A stretch of DNA of 35,548 nucleotides from a virus. Position 1 is the stretch's first letter. Each line of letters starts with the position of its first letter. Below the pieces are notes generated by a model that saw only the letters and a list, made by a program, of their open reading frames with translations, was not told the DNA's origin and ran no database searches. A program made the position numbers and the translations under genes. The DNA lies in the IMG/VR virus record IMGVR_UViG_3300036985_000326, positions 1 to 35,548 of that record; one strand, 5' to 3'. Positions 1 through 8,541 of the stretch are shown here, in pieces.

Positions 1-1037
1 AATAATAATTTCGTTACTTATGGAGAATAATTATAAAAATATTATTACGGTTAAATTCGCACAAGCGGAGCAACCTAAATTTGAGGAAAAGAAAGGCAAA
101 GGATATGTTGAATTTGGTTTAAATAATAATTATCCTGATTACCTTATAGGCTTGTATAATGAAAGTCCTAAACATGGTGCTATCATCAAAAGCAAAACTA
201 ATTATATTTTTGGTCAGGGTTGGGATGGCATAGAACAAAAGGCAAATGTTAAGGGTGAAAGCTGGAATCAAGTTACTAAAAAATGTATTTTAGACGATGA
301 ACTTTTTGGAGGTTATTATTTACAAATAATTTATAATTTATTAGGTGAAATTAAAGATGTATACCACCTTGAGTATCATAAAGTAAGAACGAATAAAGAA
401 CAAAACGAATTTCAGGTAAAAAATGATTGGTCAGATAATAAAGAAAAGCCTAGGTATTACCCTGCTTTTAATATTAACGACCCAGTAGCTAGTCAAATAT
501 TATTCGTAAAACAATATAATCCTAAATCTGATATATATCCTCTACCTAACTACTTTCAAGGATTAAATTACATTGAAAGTGATGTACAAGTAAGCCGGCA
601 TATTTTAGGAAATGCAAAAGATGGTTTTGTAGCTACAACATTAATTAACTTAAATGGTGGTGAACCAGCAGAGGAAGCAAAAGAAGCGGTTGAACGTGGA
701 ATAAAAAAGAAGTTTACAGGAAGCGAGGGGGATAGGGTTGTGATAATGTTTAACAAGTCTAAAGATAATAGTGCTGAAATATTGCCATTATCTTCTACGA
801 TGTTAACAAAGGAAGATTTCACCAATGTAAATAATTTAATTCAACAAGAAATATTCGCATGCCATCAAGTTACATCACCGAGTTTATTTGGGATTAAAAC
901 AGAAGGTCAACTTGGCGGTTCAACCGAGATAAGAGACGCCTATAAAATATTTGCCAATACATACGTTAACGAAAGACAACAAGCGATTGAGGAAGTATTT
1001 AACCAATTGTTTGACTATGTAGGTATTGAGGGAGATT
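1..1037. repeat. Left copy of the contig-end overlap (allele A)
   Basis: This stretch aligns base for base, with no gaps, to 34512-35548 (offset 34511). Bases 1-126 and 911-1037 are identical to the other copy. The 784 nt between them carry 57 substitutions by my count. It covers the end of the gene before the portal and about half of the portal gene. Because the copies differ in a codon-aware way, I read this as two population alleles joined by assembly, not a physical terminal repeat. Confidence 0.9.
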
Positions 1038-2014
1038 ATGAATTAATACCAGTTGAGCCATTAAGTTTTGAATTTAGCGAAAGCGTTATGGCTGCTAATA
1101 TGACTAGGGATGAAATAAGGGAGAAACTAGGTTTAGCTTCGGAGGTTGTTGTTAATCCTACTTTAAATCCTTTAAGTAATCCTACCGAGCAGCCTATTAC
1201 AGCATCAAATGATAGTATTAAAAATCTAACAGGCAGACAATACCAAAATGTAATGCGTATCGTTAGACAGTTTACAAATGGTAAGCTAACAAAGGAACAG
1301 GCTGCATTAATGTTAAAGAATGGATTTGCTTTTACTGATTCCGATGTAAATACTTTTTTAGGTTTGGACGCTGACCCTGCAACATTTTCAAGCGATGACA
1401 ACGAAATGGAGTTGGTAGAAATGTTTGAAAAGTTTAGCGATGATTTAAGTGACTATGAAGTATTAAGTGAAAAGCCAGCAAATACATTTAATCACTTTGC
1501 AGAGAATAAGCAATTGAGCCAATTAGAGGCTGATATTTTGGGCTATCTCAACAAGGATAAGAGAATTACTAGCGAAGTACTTTCGCAGGTCTTAAAACAA
1601 GATATAAAGGTCATTGATGCAACCTTGAAAAGTTTAATTGATAATAAGATTATTGATGTTAAAGAAGTAAAGGTTGGTCAAGATATTATCATTGAAAGAA
1701 CAAGGACAAGCATTAAAGCAGATGTGCCAAAACCTAGTCCATTAGTTTTGCAGATTGGTTATAAATATGCTTGGAGAAGCCAAATACCAGATAATGAAAG
1801 AGATAAAAAGCCGCATTTTTCAAGACCTTTTTGTGTTAAAATGATGCAACTTTCTGAAACTAGATTATGGTCAAGGGCAAGGATTGAGCAAATGAGTATG
1901 GCACTAGGGTATTCAGTATTTGATAGGGTTGGAGGATTTTGGAATAATAAAGGAACTATCGAAATACATTGCAGACATGAATGGAAGGCTTTAATAATTC
2001 AAAAAAAGAAATAA
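20..2014 (+). CDS. Phage portal protein with C-terminal extension
   Basis: Portal proteins form the dodecameric ring at one capsid vertex through which DNA enters and leaves. The first 420 or so residues have the look of Bacteroidota-phage portals, including the N-terminal NNYPDYL and the stretch KTEGQLGGSTEIRDAY. At 664 aa it is longer than a typical siphovirus portal. Residues about 505-555 resemble a small winged-helix unit (ITSEVLSQVLK then IDNKIIDV). The last 90 or so end in IEIHCRHEWKA, like the Cys/His end of MuF-type minor head proteins. The start ATG overlaps the stop of the preceding gene by 11 nt, seen in full at 34531-34541. The stop touches the next ATG. The portal call is firm; the extension is inference. 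Confidence 0.85.
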   Translation: MENNYKNIITVKFAQAEQPKFEEKKGKGYVEFGLNNNYPDYLIGLYNESPKHGAIIKSKTNYIFGQGWDGIEQKANVKGESWNQVTKKCILDDELFGGYYLQIIYNLLGEIKDVYHLEYHKVRTNKEQNEFQVKNDWSDNKEKPRYYPAFNINDPVASQILFVKQYNPKSDIYPLPNYFQGLNYIESDVQVSRHILGNAKDGFVATTLINLNGGEPAEEAKEAVERGIKKKFTGSEGDRVVIMFNKSKDNSAEILPLSSTMLTKEDFTNVNNLIQQEIFACHQVTSPSLFGIKTEGQLGGSTEIRDAYKIFANTYVNERQQAIEEVFNQLFDYVGIEGDYELIPVEPLSFEFSESVMAANMTRDEIREKLGLASEVVVNPTLNPLSNPTEQPITASNDSIKNLTGRQYQNVMRIVRQFTNGKLTKEQAALMLKNGFAFTDSDVNTFLGLDADPATFSSDDNEMELVEMFEKFSDDLSDYEVLSEKPANTFNHFAENKQLSQLEADILGYLNKDKRITSEVLSQVLKQDIKVIDATLKSLIDNKIIDVKEVKVGQDIIIERTRTSIKADVPKPSPLVLQIGYKYAWRSQIPDNERDKKPHFSRPFCVKMMQLSETRLWSRARIEQMSMALGYSVFDRVGGFWNNKGTIEIHCRHEWKALIIQKKK

Positions 2015-2800
2015 ATGAGCGCAAATATATTATTCATATCAGAGAATTTAATTAAAAGCAGAACTGGAATAAGTGACGCTATTGATGGTAAACAATTAAA
2101 GCCACATATTAAGGTAGCGCAGGATTTATATTTGCAACCTGCATTAGGTTCAACCTTATATCTTCGTTTACAGTCAGGTGTAGAAGCGGACAACTTATCT
2201 AATTTAGAGAAAGTTTTGCTAGATAATTATATAACCGATTGCCTTGTATGGTATACGATGTCGCTTTTACCTTTCGGATTGGGTTATCAATTTTTCAGTA
2301 AAGGTATATTGCAAAAAACAAGTGAGGAAAGCAACGCACCAAGTAGGGCGGATTTAGAATTGATTGGAAACGAATATAAAAAAACTGCTGAATTTTACAA
2401 GCAAAGATTAATTAATTATTTAAGGGAAAACTATTTGTTATATTCTCAATACTTTAATCCTGCAACTGGATTGGATGTTATTTTCCCCGAATTAAAAGCA
2501 TATACAAGTCCTATTTATTTAGGTAATGTAGTTGATGGAATAAGGGTATTTTCAAACAATGCAACCACTGATGGGGCAACAACTATTTACCATACACCGG
2601 CAGCCGGAGATAATAGCTTTTCAGTTGGTGGATTATCTAATAAAGTGGTATTGATTGCAACTAGGTCAGGACTAGTTAAGGGAATTACAAACTTACCAAC
2701 TGCAAACCCAATGTATTTACAAATTGTTAATAGTGTAGTTACATTATCGACCGGAGATGTAACGCAAGCTGGCGAAGTATTTTCATTCACAATAAGATAA
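2015..2800 (+). CDS. Putative head-tail adaptor with C-terminal beta domain
   Basis: A 261-aa protein starting directly after the portal stop. Residues 1 to about 165 are mostly helical and include KPHIKVAQDLYLQPALGS and LLDNYITDCLVWYTMS. This is the size and style of head-tail adaptors (gp6/connector family) that stack under the portal, and the position after the portal agrees. Residues about 170-261 change to short strands rich in Gly, Thr and Asn, suggesting an added beta domain that could dock a neck or decoration partner. The adaptor call rests on position and fold style, not on a diagnostic motif. Confidence 0.55.
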   Translation: MSANILFISENLIKSRTGISDAIDGKQLKPHIKVAQDLYLQPALGSTLYLRLQSGVEADNLSNLEKVLLDNYITDCLVWYTMSLLPFGLGYQFFSKGILQKTSEESNAPSRADLELIGNEYKKTAEFYKQRLINYLRENYLLYSQYFNPATGLDVIFPELKAYTSPIYLGNVVDGIRVFSNNATTDGATTIYHTPAAGDNSFSVGGLSNKVVLIATRSGLVKGITNLPTANPMYLQIVNSVVTLSTGDVTQAGEVFSFTIR

Positions 2801-2844
2801 ATTTATGGCTTATAAAAAAGCATTAATTCAAAAAGTTTTATTTC

Positions 2845-3279
2845 ATGACCTACAACCAGTTAATAACAACAATAACAAGCCTACTGCAAAGCCATGCAAT
2901 GATAGAAACGGCAAAGTTCACAACACCAAAAGAATGGCTGTTAAGAGATGAGCAGCCAGTATATCCAATAGCTTGCTTTTCGGTTAATTCGGGCAGTATA
3001 AATATAGGCAGAGAACAGGTTTTTAATGTTCAATTTTTCTTTTTAGATAAAAGCGGTAAGGAGGCAGAATTTGAAAACGATGTTATAAGTGACCAGATTC
3101 AAACTGCTTCAGATATTTTAAGCCTTATGAGAACAGGTAGAAAAGATTATTCAATAGATGATAATGTTTCCTTCAATGCTATTTCAGATAAGTACGAAGA
3201 TTATTTAGCCGGAGTAGAATTAACAATTAATATTTCAACACAAAACGAATTTACAGGATGCAACGTGCCATTGTTATAG
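2845..3279 (+). CDS. Putative tail terminator / head-tail joining protein
   Basis: A 144-aa alpha/beta protein beginning MTYNQLITTITSLLQ and ending in strands (YEDYLAGVELTINIST). It has no catalytic motif. Length, the N-terminal helix and the place between adaptor and fibre fit the small proteins that cap the tail tube and join it to the head. It follows the adaptor after 44 nt. Its 3' end overlaps the fibre gene by 22 nt, which suggests translational coupling. Role inferred from context. Confidence 0.45.
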   Translation: MTYNQLITTITSLLQSHAMIETAKFTTPKEWLLRDEQPVYPIACFSVNSGSINIGREQVFNVQFFFLDKSGKEAEFENDVISDQIQTASDILSLMRTGRKDYSIDDNVSFNAISDKYEDYLAGVELTINISTQNEFTGCNVPLL

Positions 3280-6200
3280 TTTTATTATTTTTATCTTTTG
3301 GATTAAAAGCGCAAGTTTACCAAGCTATGCCGCAGGCTGGATATGGACCTGTAAAAAGGTTTTTAACTGATAGTGTTTTAACTATTCCAACTGGTATAAA
3401 TTCTTTAAGAAATATTACTGGTGGAAGGGATGCGGGGCAAATAAGATGGAATACAACCGATAGTGGTTTTTATGTTTATAGTGGTACACAATGGATTAAA
3501 ATAAATATTGATAGTGTTTCATTAAGTAATCGAATTAATGGCAAATTAAATATAAGTGATACTGCTACAATGTTATCTGCTTACTTAAGAAAAGGAGATA
3601 CTTTAAGCCTTTCAAATAGAATCAATTTAAGGGTTAAATACAGCGATACGGCAGCCATGCTTTCAGCTTATTTACTGAAATTAGATACTGCAAGTTTATC
3701 GGATAGGATTAATAAAAAAATGGATAGTTTAATATTGACTACCATTGGAACTGGAGGATTAGCAACCTTATTAGGTACTACTTTAAACATACCTAATTAT
3801 GGAGGTGCTTTAACTGGCTATGTGCCGTATAGTGGCGCTACAAATAATGTTACTTTAGGAAGTTATAATTTAACCGGAACTTTATTAAATGCAGATTATT
3901 CTTTACAAATAAAAAATGAAGTTGGTGCAGGTGGTGCTTCTACTTTAGGTTATACTTCAATAAGTTCTAACAATAGTGGATACTATTTTTATACTAGTTA
4001 TACTGGCGGTCAAAAGGGTGCTTATTTTAATTACCCAACTAGCGGCACTACTTTCTCTTATAACTTGCCAGTTCGTGCTGGTACTTTAGCATTGGTAGAA
4101 GATACAGTTAGTTTATCAAATAGAATCAATTCAAAAATAGGGGCAAGCGATACAGTTTCTTTAAGCAATAGAATTAATTTAAAAGTAAATATTTCAGATA
4201 CTGCTTCTATGCTTTCACCTTATTTAAGAAAAGCAGATACAAGTTCTTTGAGTAATAGGATTAATTTAAAATTAAATGCTAGCGATACTGCAAGCCTATC
4301 TAATAGAATTGATTTAAGAGTTAAATACTCTGATACTGCATCTATGTTAAGTGGGTATCAAAGTGCAATAAATGCACGTGTTAAATATAGCGATACTGCC
4401 GCTATGTTAGACCCTTATTTAACGGCTGCGGTTACGAGTGTAGGGTTATCAATGCCAGTTGCTTTTAGTGTTGCAAATAGCCCTATAACAAGCACAGGAA
4501 CGCTTGCAGTTAGTGCTATCGGTACGGCTGCACAATATATTCGTGGAGATGGTCAACTAGCTACTTTGCCAAGTGGTTCAAGTGGTGGAAGTTCAGTTGA
4601 TTATTATTTAAATGGCGGTACAAGTCAAGGAACTATTGGCGGAAGTACTTATTACGAAATGAGTAAAGATGCGGTAATAGGAACGAACGCAGATTTTAAT
4701 AGAACGAATGCACAAGGCAATGGGTTGATAGCGCAATTTATTACCGATGCTGGAGACCCTAATAGAATTGAAATACCAACTGGTGCTTGGAATTTTGAAT
4801 TATTTTTTAACGCTTCAAGTTCTGGCGGCTCACCATCTTATTATATTGAATTATTAAAATACAATGGAACTACTTTTACATCTATTGCTTCAGGTTCGGC
4901 AGTCCCTGAAAGAATTACAACCGGAACAACTACTGATTTATATTTAAGTTCTTTAGCAGTACCATATACAACGTTATTAGTAACTGATAGATTAGTAATA
5001 AGGGTTTACGTTGTTACAAGTGGTAGGACAATTACGCTTCATACACAGGATGGGCATTTATGTTTAATTACAACTACATTTGCCGGTGGTGTAAGTTCAT
5101 TAAATGGCTTAACTGCAAATACACAATATTTAGCAGTAGGAACTAGCGGTACTGATTTTGCAATTAACAGTTTAGTTGATACACATACTTTTAATTTACC
5201 TACTGCTTCTGCAACAAATAGGGGTGCTTTGTCAAGTGCTGACTGGACTACATTTAATGGTAAAATGAATTATAGTGATACAGTAAGTTTAAGCAATAGA
5301 ATTAATACAAAATTAAATAGCGCAGATACTGCAAGCCTATCCAATCGTATCAATGCAAAAGCAGACGCATTAAGTGGAACAACAAACACAGTAGCTAAAT
5401 TTACTTCATCAACAACAATAGGAAACAGCAATATTAAAGACAATGGAAATGCAGTAAGTATAAATACAACTGCTGCTGGGTTTGGTGCTTTACAAGTAGG
5501 AGATTACAATGGTGGAATAATGATTAATAAAGGTTCAGGTGCTGCATTGATTTTTAAAAATACATTGTCATCTGATAAGTTATGGGATATTAACCCAGTA
5601 GGTAATGACTTATCTATTGATGAATCAAATGTATCACCACCTAGAATGTATTTACAAGCAGGTGGAAATGTTGGAATTAATTTAACTACACCTACAAAAA
5701 CTTTAGATATTAATGGAACTATAAAGGTTTCGGATACTGCATATTTTGGTAATAAATTATCAAATGGAACTTACACCTATACTTTACCATCTGCAACAGG
5801 AACGCTTGCATTAACAAGTGCTTTTGATACTACTTCATTAAGTAACCGAATTAATCTTAAATTAAACATTAGTGATACTGCTTCTATGCTTAACGGATAC
5901 CAAAGCGCAATTAATTCTAAACAACCGCAATTAAATGGAACAGGTTTTGTAAAAGCATCAGGTACAACAATTAGTTATGATAACAGTACCTATGCAACTA
6001 CTTCATCATTGAGTGGATATTTACCATTAACAGGTGGAACTTTAACAGGTGCTTTGGGTGGAACTAGTGCAACATTTAGTGGCACAATAAACTCAACAGT
6101 TGGGAATAATGGTGCTTTGTTAAGTGCAACTACTGCTACAACAGGTTATCAATATATTGATATTATTACTACAAGTGGAAGAACACAATTAATACAAGAG

Positions 6201-7139
6201 TCAAGTGTAGCAGGAACTACTGTTACTAACTCAACTGCCTATGCATCAATGTTTGGAAGTGCAGTTGCTAAAGATGTAATACTATTTACTAATGGGGCAA
6301 ATAGATTAAAATTAGATGGCTCCACAGGTGCTGCTACATTTACAGGTAATAATGCAACAAATACCACAGAAAATTCTTCAGTAAGTTGGAACGATTTAAA
6401 TGGCAACTTAATGGGTAAAATCGTAGGTTATCGTGGTGTAAATGGTAATGATGGAAATTTAAGATTTTATACTTCCAATACTTCTACTTTAGCTTTAACC
6501 CTAGCCTCCACAGGTGCTGCTACATTTAGTAATGATGTAACAGTATCGTCTGCTTCAACTAATGGGTTTATAGTAAATTCTACAAGTGGAGCATCATTTA
6601 GAGGATTTAAAATACAGCATAATGGTTCTACAAATGCAGGTTTTGAGGCTGATGCTAATACAGGTCAAATTAAAATTGGTGGTTATTTTAATACAGGAGA
6701 TTATTTTCCTGTTATATATTCTGATGGAGTTGCAGCATTAACATTTGGAATAGGGGCAAGTCCTTCAGCTACATTTGTTAGTCTAGGAACAGGAACAGTT
6801 ACTGCATCAAGTGGAACATTATCTACAGTTTCAGATTCATCTTATAAAATAGCTGATGGATTTATTGAGGATGCTTTGCCAAGTGTAATGAATTTAAAGC
6901 CTAGATATTTTTATTGGAAAGATAAAAGCGGATTAGATACTACAATTAGACAACTTGGTTTTTATGCACAAGAAGTTAATTCAGCAATAGGAGAAGAGGC
7001 GGCAAACACTCCAAAAAAAGATAGTCCTTGGGGTATTAATGATAGGTCAGTTATTGCTATGCTAACAAAAGCAATTCAAGAACAACAAGCACAAATAAAA
7101 GATTTACAAACAGAAATTCAAACTTTAAAAAACAAGTAA
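3258..7139 (+). CDS. Tail fibre with N-terminal signal peptide and C-terminal S74-type chaperone
   Basis: A 1293-aa protein, the largest in the genome and the likely receptor-binding fibre. Residues 1-18 look like a Sec signal peptide (IVIVLLFLSF core, KA|Q cleavage). Residues about 84-155, 284-390, 673-705 and 857-895 carry ten copies of SLSNRIN or a close variant, alternating with SDTASML units, as in a repeat-built trimeric shaft. Low-complexity Gly/Ser/Thr beta sequence fills the rest. Residues from about 1190 (VSDSSYKIADGFIEDALPS, then QLGFYAQEV) match the S74 intramolecular chaperone, whose trimer releases itself at a Ser/Lys site. It ends in a coiled coil (KDLQTEIQTLKNK). The stop overlaps the next start (TAATG). 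Confidence 0.85.
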   Translation: MQRAIVIVLLFLSFGLKAQVYQAMPQAGYGPVKRFLTDSVLTIPTGINSLRNITGGRDAGQIRWNTTDSGFYVYSGTQWIKINIDSVSLSNRINGKLNISDTATMLSAYLRKGDTLSLSNRINLRVKYSDTAAMLSAYLLKLDTASLSDRINKKMDSLILTTIGTGGLATLLGTTLNIPNYGGALTGYVPYSGATNNVTLGSYNLTGTLLNADYSLQIKNEVGAGGASTLGYTSISSNNSGYYFYTSYTGGQKGAYFNYPTSGTTFSYNLPVRAGTLALVEDTVSLSNRINSKIGASDTVSLSNRINLKVNISDTASMLSPYLRKADTSSLSNRINLKLNASDTASLSNRIDLRVKYSDTASMLSGYQSAINARVKYSDTAAMLDPYLTAAVTSVGLSMPVAFSVANSPITSTGTLAVSAIGTAAQYIRGDGQLATLPSGSSGGSSVDYYLNGGTSQGTIGGSTYYEMSKDAVIGTNADFNRTNAQGNGLIAQFITDAGDPNRIEIPTGAWNFELFFNASSSGGSPSYYIELLKYNGTTFTSIASGSAVPERITTGTTTDLYLSSLAVPYTTLLVTDRLVIRVYVVTSGRTITLHTQDGHLCLITTTFAGGVSSLNGLTANTQYLAVGTSGTDFAINSLVDTHTFNLPTASATNRGALSSADWTTFNGKMNYSDTVSLSNRINTKLNSADTASLSNRINAKADALSGTTNTVAKFTSSTTIGNSNIKDNGNAVSINTTAAGFGALQVGDYNGGIMINKGSGAALIFKNTLSSDKLWDINPVGNDLSIDESNVSPPRMYLQAGGNVGINLTTPTKTLDINGTIKVSDTAYFGNKLSNGTYTYTLPSATGTLALTSAFDTTSLSNRINLKLNISDTASMLNGYQSAINSKQPQLNGTGFVKASGTTISYDNSTYATTSSLSGYLPLTGGTLTGALGGTSATFSGTINSTVGNNGALLSATTATTGYQYIDIITTSGRTQLIQESSVAGTTVTNSTAYASMFGSAVAKDVILFTNGANRLKLDGSTGAATFTGNNATNTTENSSVSWNDLNGNLMGKIVGYRGVNGNDGNLRFYTSNTSTLALTLASTGAATFSNDVTVSSASTNGFIVNSTSGASFRGFKIQHNGSTNAGFEADANTGQIKIGGYFNTGDYFPVIYSDGVAALTFGIGASPSATFVSLGTGTVTASSGTLSTVSDSSYKIADGFIEDALPSVMNLKPRYFYWKDKSGLDTTIRQLGFYAQEVNSAIGEEAANTPKKDSPWGINDRSVIAMLTKAIQEQQAQIKDLQTEIQTLKNK

Positions 7140-7354
7140 TGAAAAAAACAATCACAACCCTAGTAATGGCATTAAGTATGTCAGCAGCATTTGCCCAAGA
7201 TACATTAATTATCAAAATGGATACTACTACTTTTAAAAATGTAATTGCAATCATACAAAAGCAATTAGATAGCAAAGCAGCTAGTAATTATGTATTAGAA
7301 GCATTAAGTAAATATGAATTAATATCAACAAAACCCAAAGAAATAAAGAAATGA
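7139..7354 (+). CDS. Small secreted protein of unknown function
   Basis: A 71-aa protein with a clear Sec signal peptide: MKK, a hydrophobic core ending SAAFA, then Q at position 20. The mature part is about 52 residues and helical (TFKNVIAIIQKQLDSKAA). It begins on the last base of the fibre stop and overlaps the next start by 4 nt, so it is translationally coupled within a fibre-to-lysis operon. It may act in the periplasm or at the surface, as a fibre partner, an exclusion factor or a lysis aid. I do not recognise a family. Confidence 0.7.
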   Translation: MKKTITTLVMALSMSAAFAQDTLIIKMDTTTFKNVIAIIQKQLDSKAASNYVLEALSKYELISTKPKEIKK

Positions 7355-7725
7355 AAAAAGTAATATTATCAGCTTTGATATTGGCTTCATTGTCAACAAA
7401 AGCACAAATGTTTAGAAATGGCGGAGATACTGCTATAATTGGAAATGATACCATCTATTATCAAAAGGGTGGTATATTAATTAAGCCAGTAATTGTTAAT
7501 TATTCAGGCGAAAGCGCTTGGTCATTAAGTTGGACTGCTAACAACCTATCAAGTAACGGAGAAGGATGTAATACCTATGTAACATTAAGAGGTAAGAACA
7601 ACCAGCAGTTAGCTGATTTTAATTGTTTTATTCCTGCTTCAGTTGTGGCAGTTTGGGGGATTAGTAATTCTCCGATTGATTCGACAATATTAAGTAAATA
7701 TCCACGTTTCGTAAAACAAGACTAA
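7351..7725 (+). CDS. Secreted protein of unknown function
   Basis: A 124-aa protein with an N-terminal signal peptide (MKKVILSALILASL core, KA|Q cleavage at 18/19). The mature part is beta-rich with two Cys (GEGCNTYVTL and LADFNCFIP) that could form a disulphide once exported. The ATG overlaps the previous stop (ATGA) and its stop overlaps the next start (TAATG). It is the third consecutive gene encoding a signal peptide. Function unknown; a surface or periplasmic role is inferred from the export signal alone. Confidence 0.7.
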   Translation: MKKVILSALILASLSTKAQMFRNGGDTAIIGNDTIYYQKGGILIKPVIVNYSGESAWSLSWTANNLSSNGEGCNTYVTLRGKNNQQLADFNCFIPASVVAVWGISNSPIDSTILSKYPRFVKQD

Positions 7726-7883
7726 TGAACCTTCAGGATTATAAGATATATATTTTTAATGGCTTTGCGCTTTCGGTGTCAATGACTAATGTTGAAACTT
7801 ACCTACGCATTACTTTATTAGTGCTTTCAATAGCTTACACAATTTTTAAACTTTTAAAAAATGATAAAAATGAAAAATCTTAA
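7725..7883 (+). CDS. Small membrane protein, candidate holin
   Basis: A 52-aa ORF starting in TAATG. It begins MNLQDYKIYIFNGFALSVSM, then has one hydrophobic helix (ITLLVLSIAYTIFKLL, about residues 29-44) and a basic end (KNDKNEKS). Tiny one-helix proteins just upstream of a lysozyme are good holin or pinholin candidates, making the membrane lesion that times lysis. It overlaps the next gene by 23 nt. The coding call is supported by the tight overlaps and coding-like sequence; the holin role is inferred from position. Confidence 0.65.
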   Translation: MNLQDYKIYIFNGFALSVSMTNVETYLRITLLVLSIAYTIFKLLKNDKNEKS

Positions 7884-8052
7884 AACAAGTTTAGCTGGTT
7901 TATTGGCTGGTTTGCCTTTTATAGTGGATGCGCTTTTGCAAGCCTATACTGCTGGCACATTTACCAATAAAAGCGGATTGCAATTAGTTGCAGCTATTGG
8001 GGTTGTATTATTAGGTCTATACTCTAAAGACCATGATGTTAAGGGCATTTAG
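7861..8052 (+). CDS. Small membrane protein, second holin-like candidate
   Basis: A 63-aa protein with two hydrophobic segments (SLAGLLAGLPFIVDALL, about 10-26, and LQLVAAIGVVLLGLY, about 41-55) and a polar end (SKDHDVKGI). The layout fits a two-helix holin or a lysis-associated membrane protein of the type often found before lysozymes in Bacteroidota phages. Translation may start at 7861 or four codons later at 7870, giving MKNLKTSL. It overlaps the genes on both sides. It could be holin and the 52-aa protein antiholin, or the reverse; sequence does not decide. Confidence 0.65.
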   Translation: MIKMKNLKTSLAGLLAGLPFIVDALLQAYTAGTFTNKSGLQLVAAIGVVLLGLYSKDHDVKGI

Positions 8053-8533
8053 TTGGTTTGTGGTAGTTTCCTTATTAGGAGGCTGCTACACCCAATTTAA
8101 GGCAACAAAACAAGTTGGTAAGGCATTGGCTTCATATCCGCAGATAGTGGCTAGAATCGCCCTAGATTCATTCCCTTGTAATGTTATCCGAATTGATACG
8201 GTAATATACGAAAGAGATACGATTGTAGAAAGTTATCCAGTTGAGACTACTTTAGTAGATACATTTGTTATAACAAAAAAATTGTATGTTAAATTGCCGT
8301 ACAAGACGATTTACATAACTAAAGTGGTTGAATCAACTGCAAAGCTAACTATTATTAATGCTCAATTAGATTCGGTTAACAATGCAATTTGCGAATTGCA
8401 AAAGTCAAAGGATGAAATAACTAATAAAGTAGGAAGAAAAAACAAAACTATTTACTGGCTACTTGCATTTATTTTTGCATTATCAATTCCCTATGTTATC
8501 CGCATTTTAAATTTGTTGACAATTAAAATATAG
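8033..8533 (+). CDS. Candidate unimolecular spanin (lipoprotein plus C-terminal membrane helix)
   Basis: A 166-aa protein with a lipoprotein signal: basic N-terminus, hydrophobic core and lipobox LLGGC with Cys18 as the lipid site. A middle region rich in alternating strands (IRIDTVIYERDTIVESY) is followed by a coiled-coil-like stretch (INAQLDSVNNAICELQKSK) and a C-terminal membrane helix (YWLLAFIFALSIPYVIRI, about 141-158). Outer-membrane lipid at one end and inner-membrane helix at the other is the defining plan of u-spanins such as T1 gp11, which fuse the two membranes at the end of lysis. It sits between holin-like genes and lysozyme. The topology is visible in sequence; the activity is inferred. 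Confidence 0.65.
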   Translation: MMLRAFSWFVVVSLLGGCYTQFKATKQVGKALASYPQIVARIALDSFPCNVIRIDTVIYERDTIVESYPVETTLVDTFVITKKLYVKLPYKTIYITKVVESTAKLTIINAQLDSVNNAICELQKSKDEITNKVGRKNKTIYWLLAFIFALSIPYVIRILNLLTIKI

Positions 8534-8541
8534 ATTTACAC

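Noticed and set aside
1-1037. Physical terminal repeat such as fixed direct repeats of a linear phage genome
   Set aside because: The two copies differ by 57 mostly synonymous changes. True terminal repeats on one molecule are kept identical by replication, so two population alleles are more likely.
2805-2951. 48-codon ORF starting MAYKKALIQK in the gap after the adaptor gene
   Set aside because: It overlaps the tail-terminator-like gene for most of its length, and the second half is low-complexity Asn/Lys with no coding look. The downstream gene explains the sequence better.
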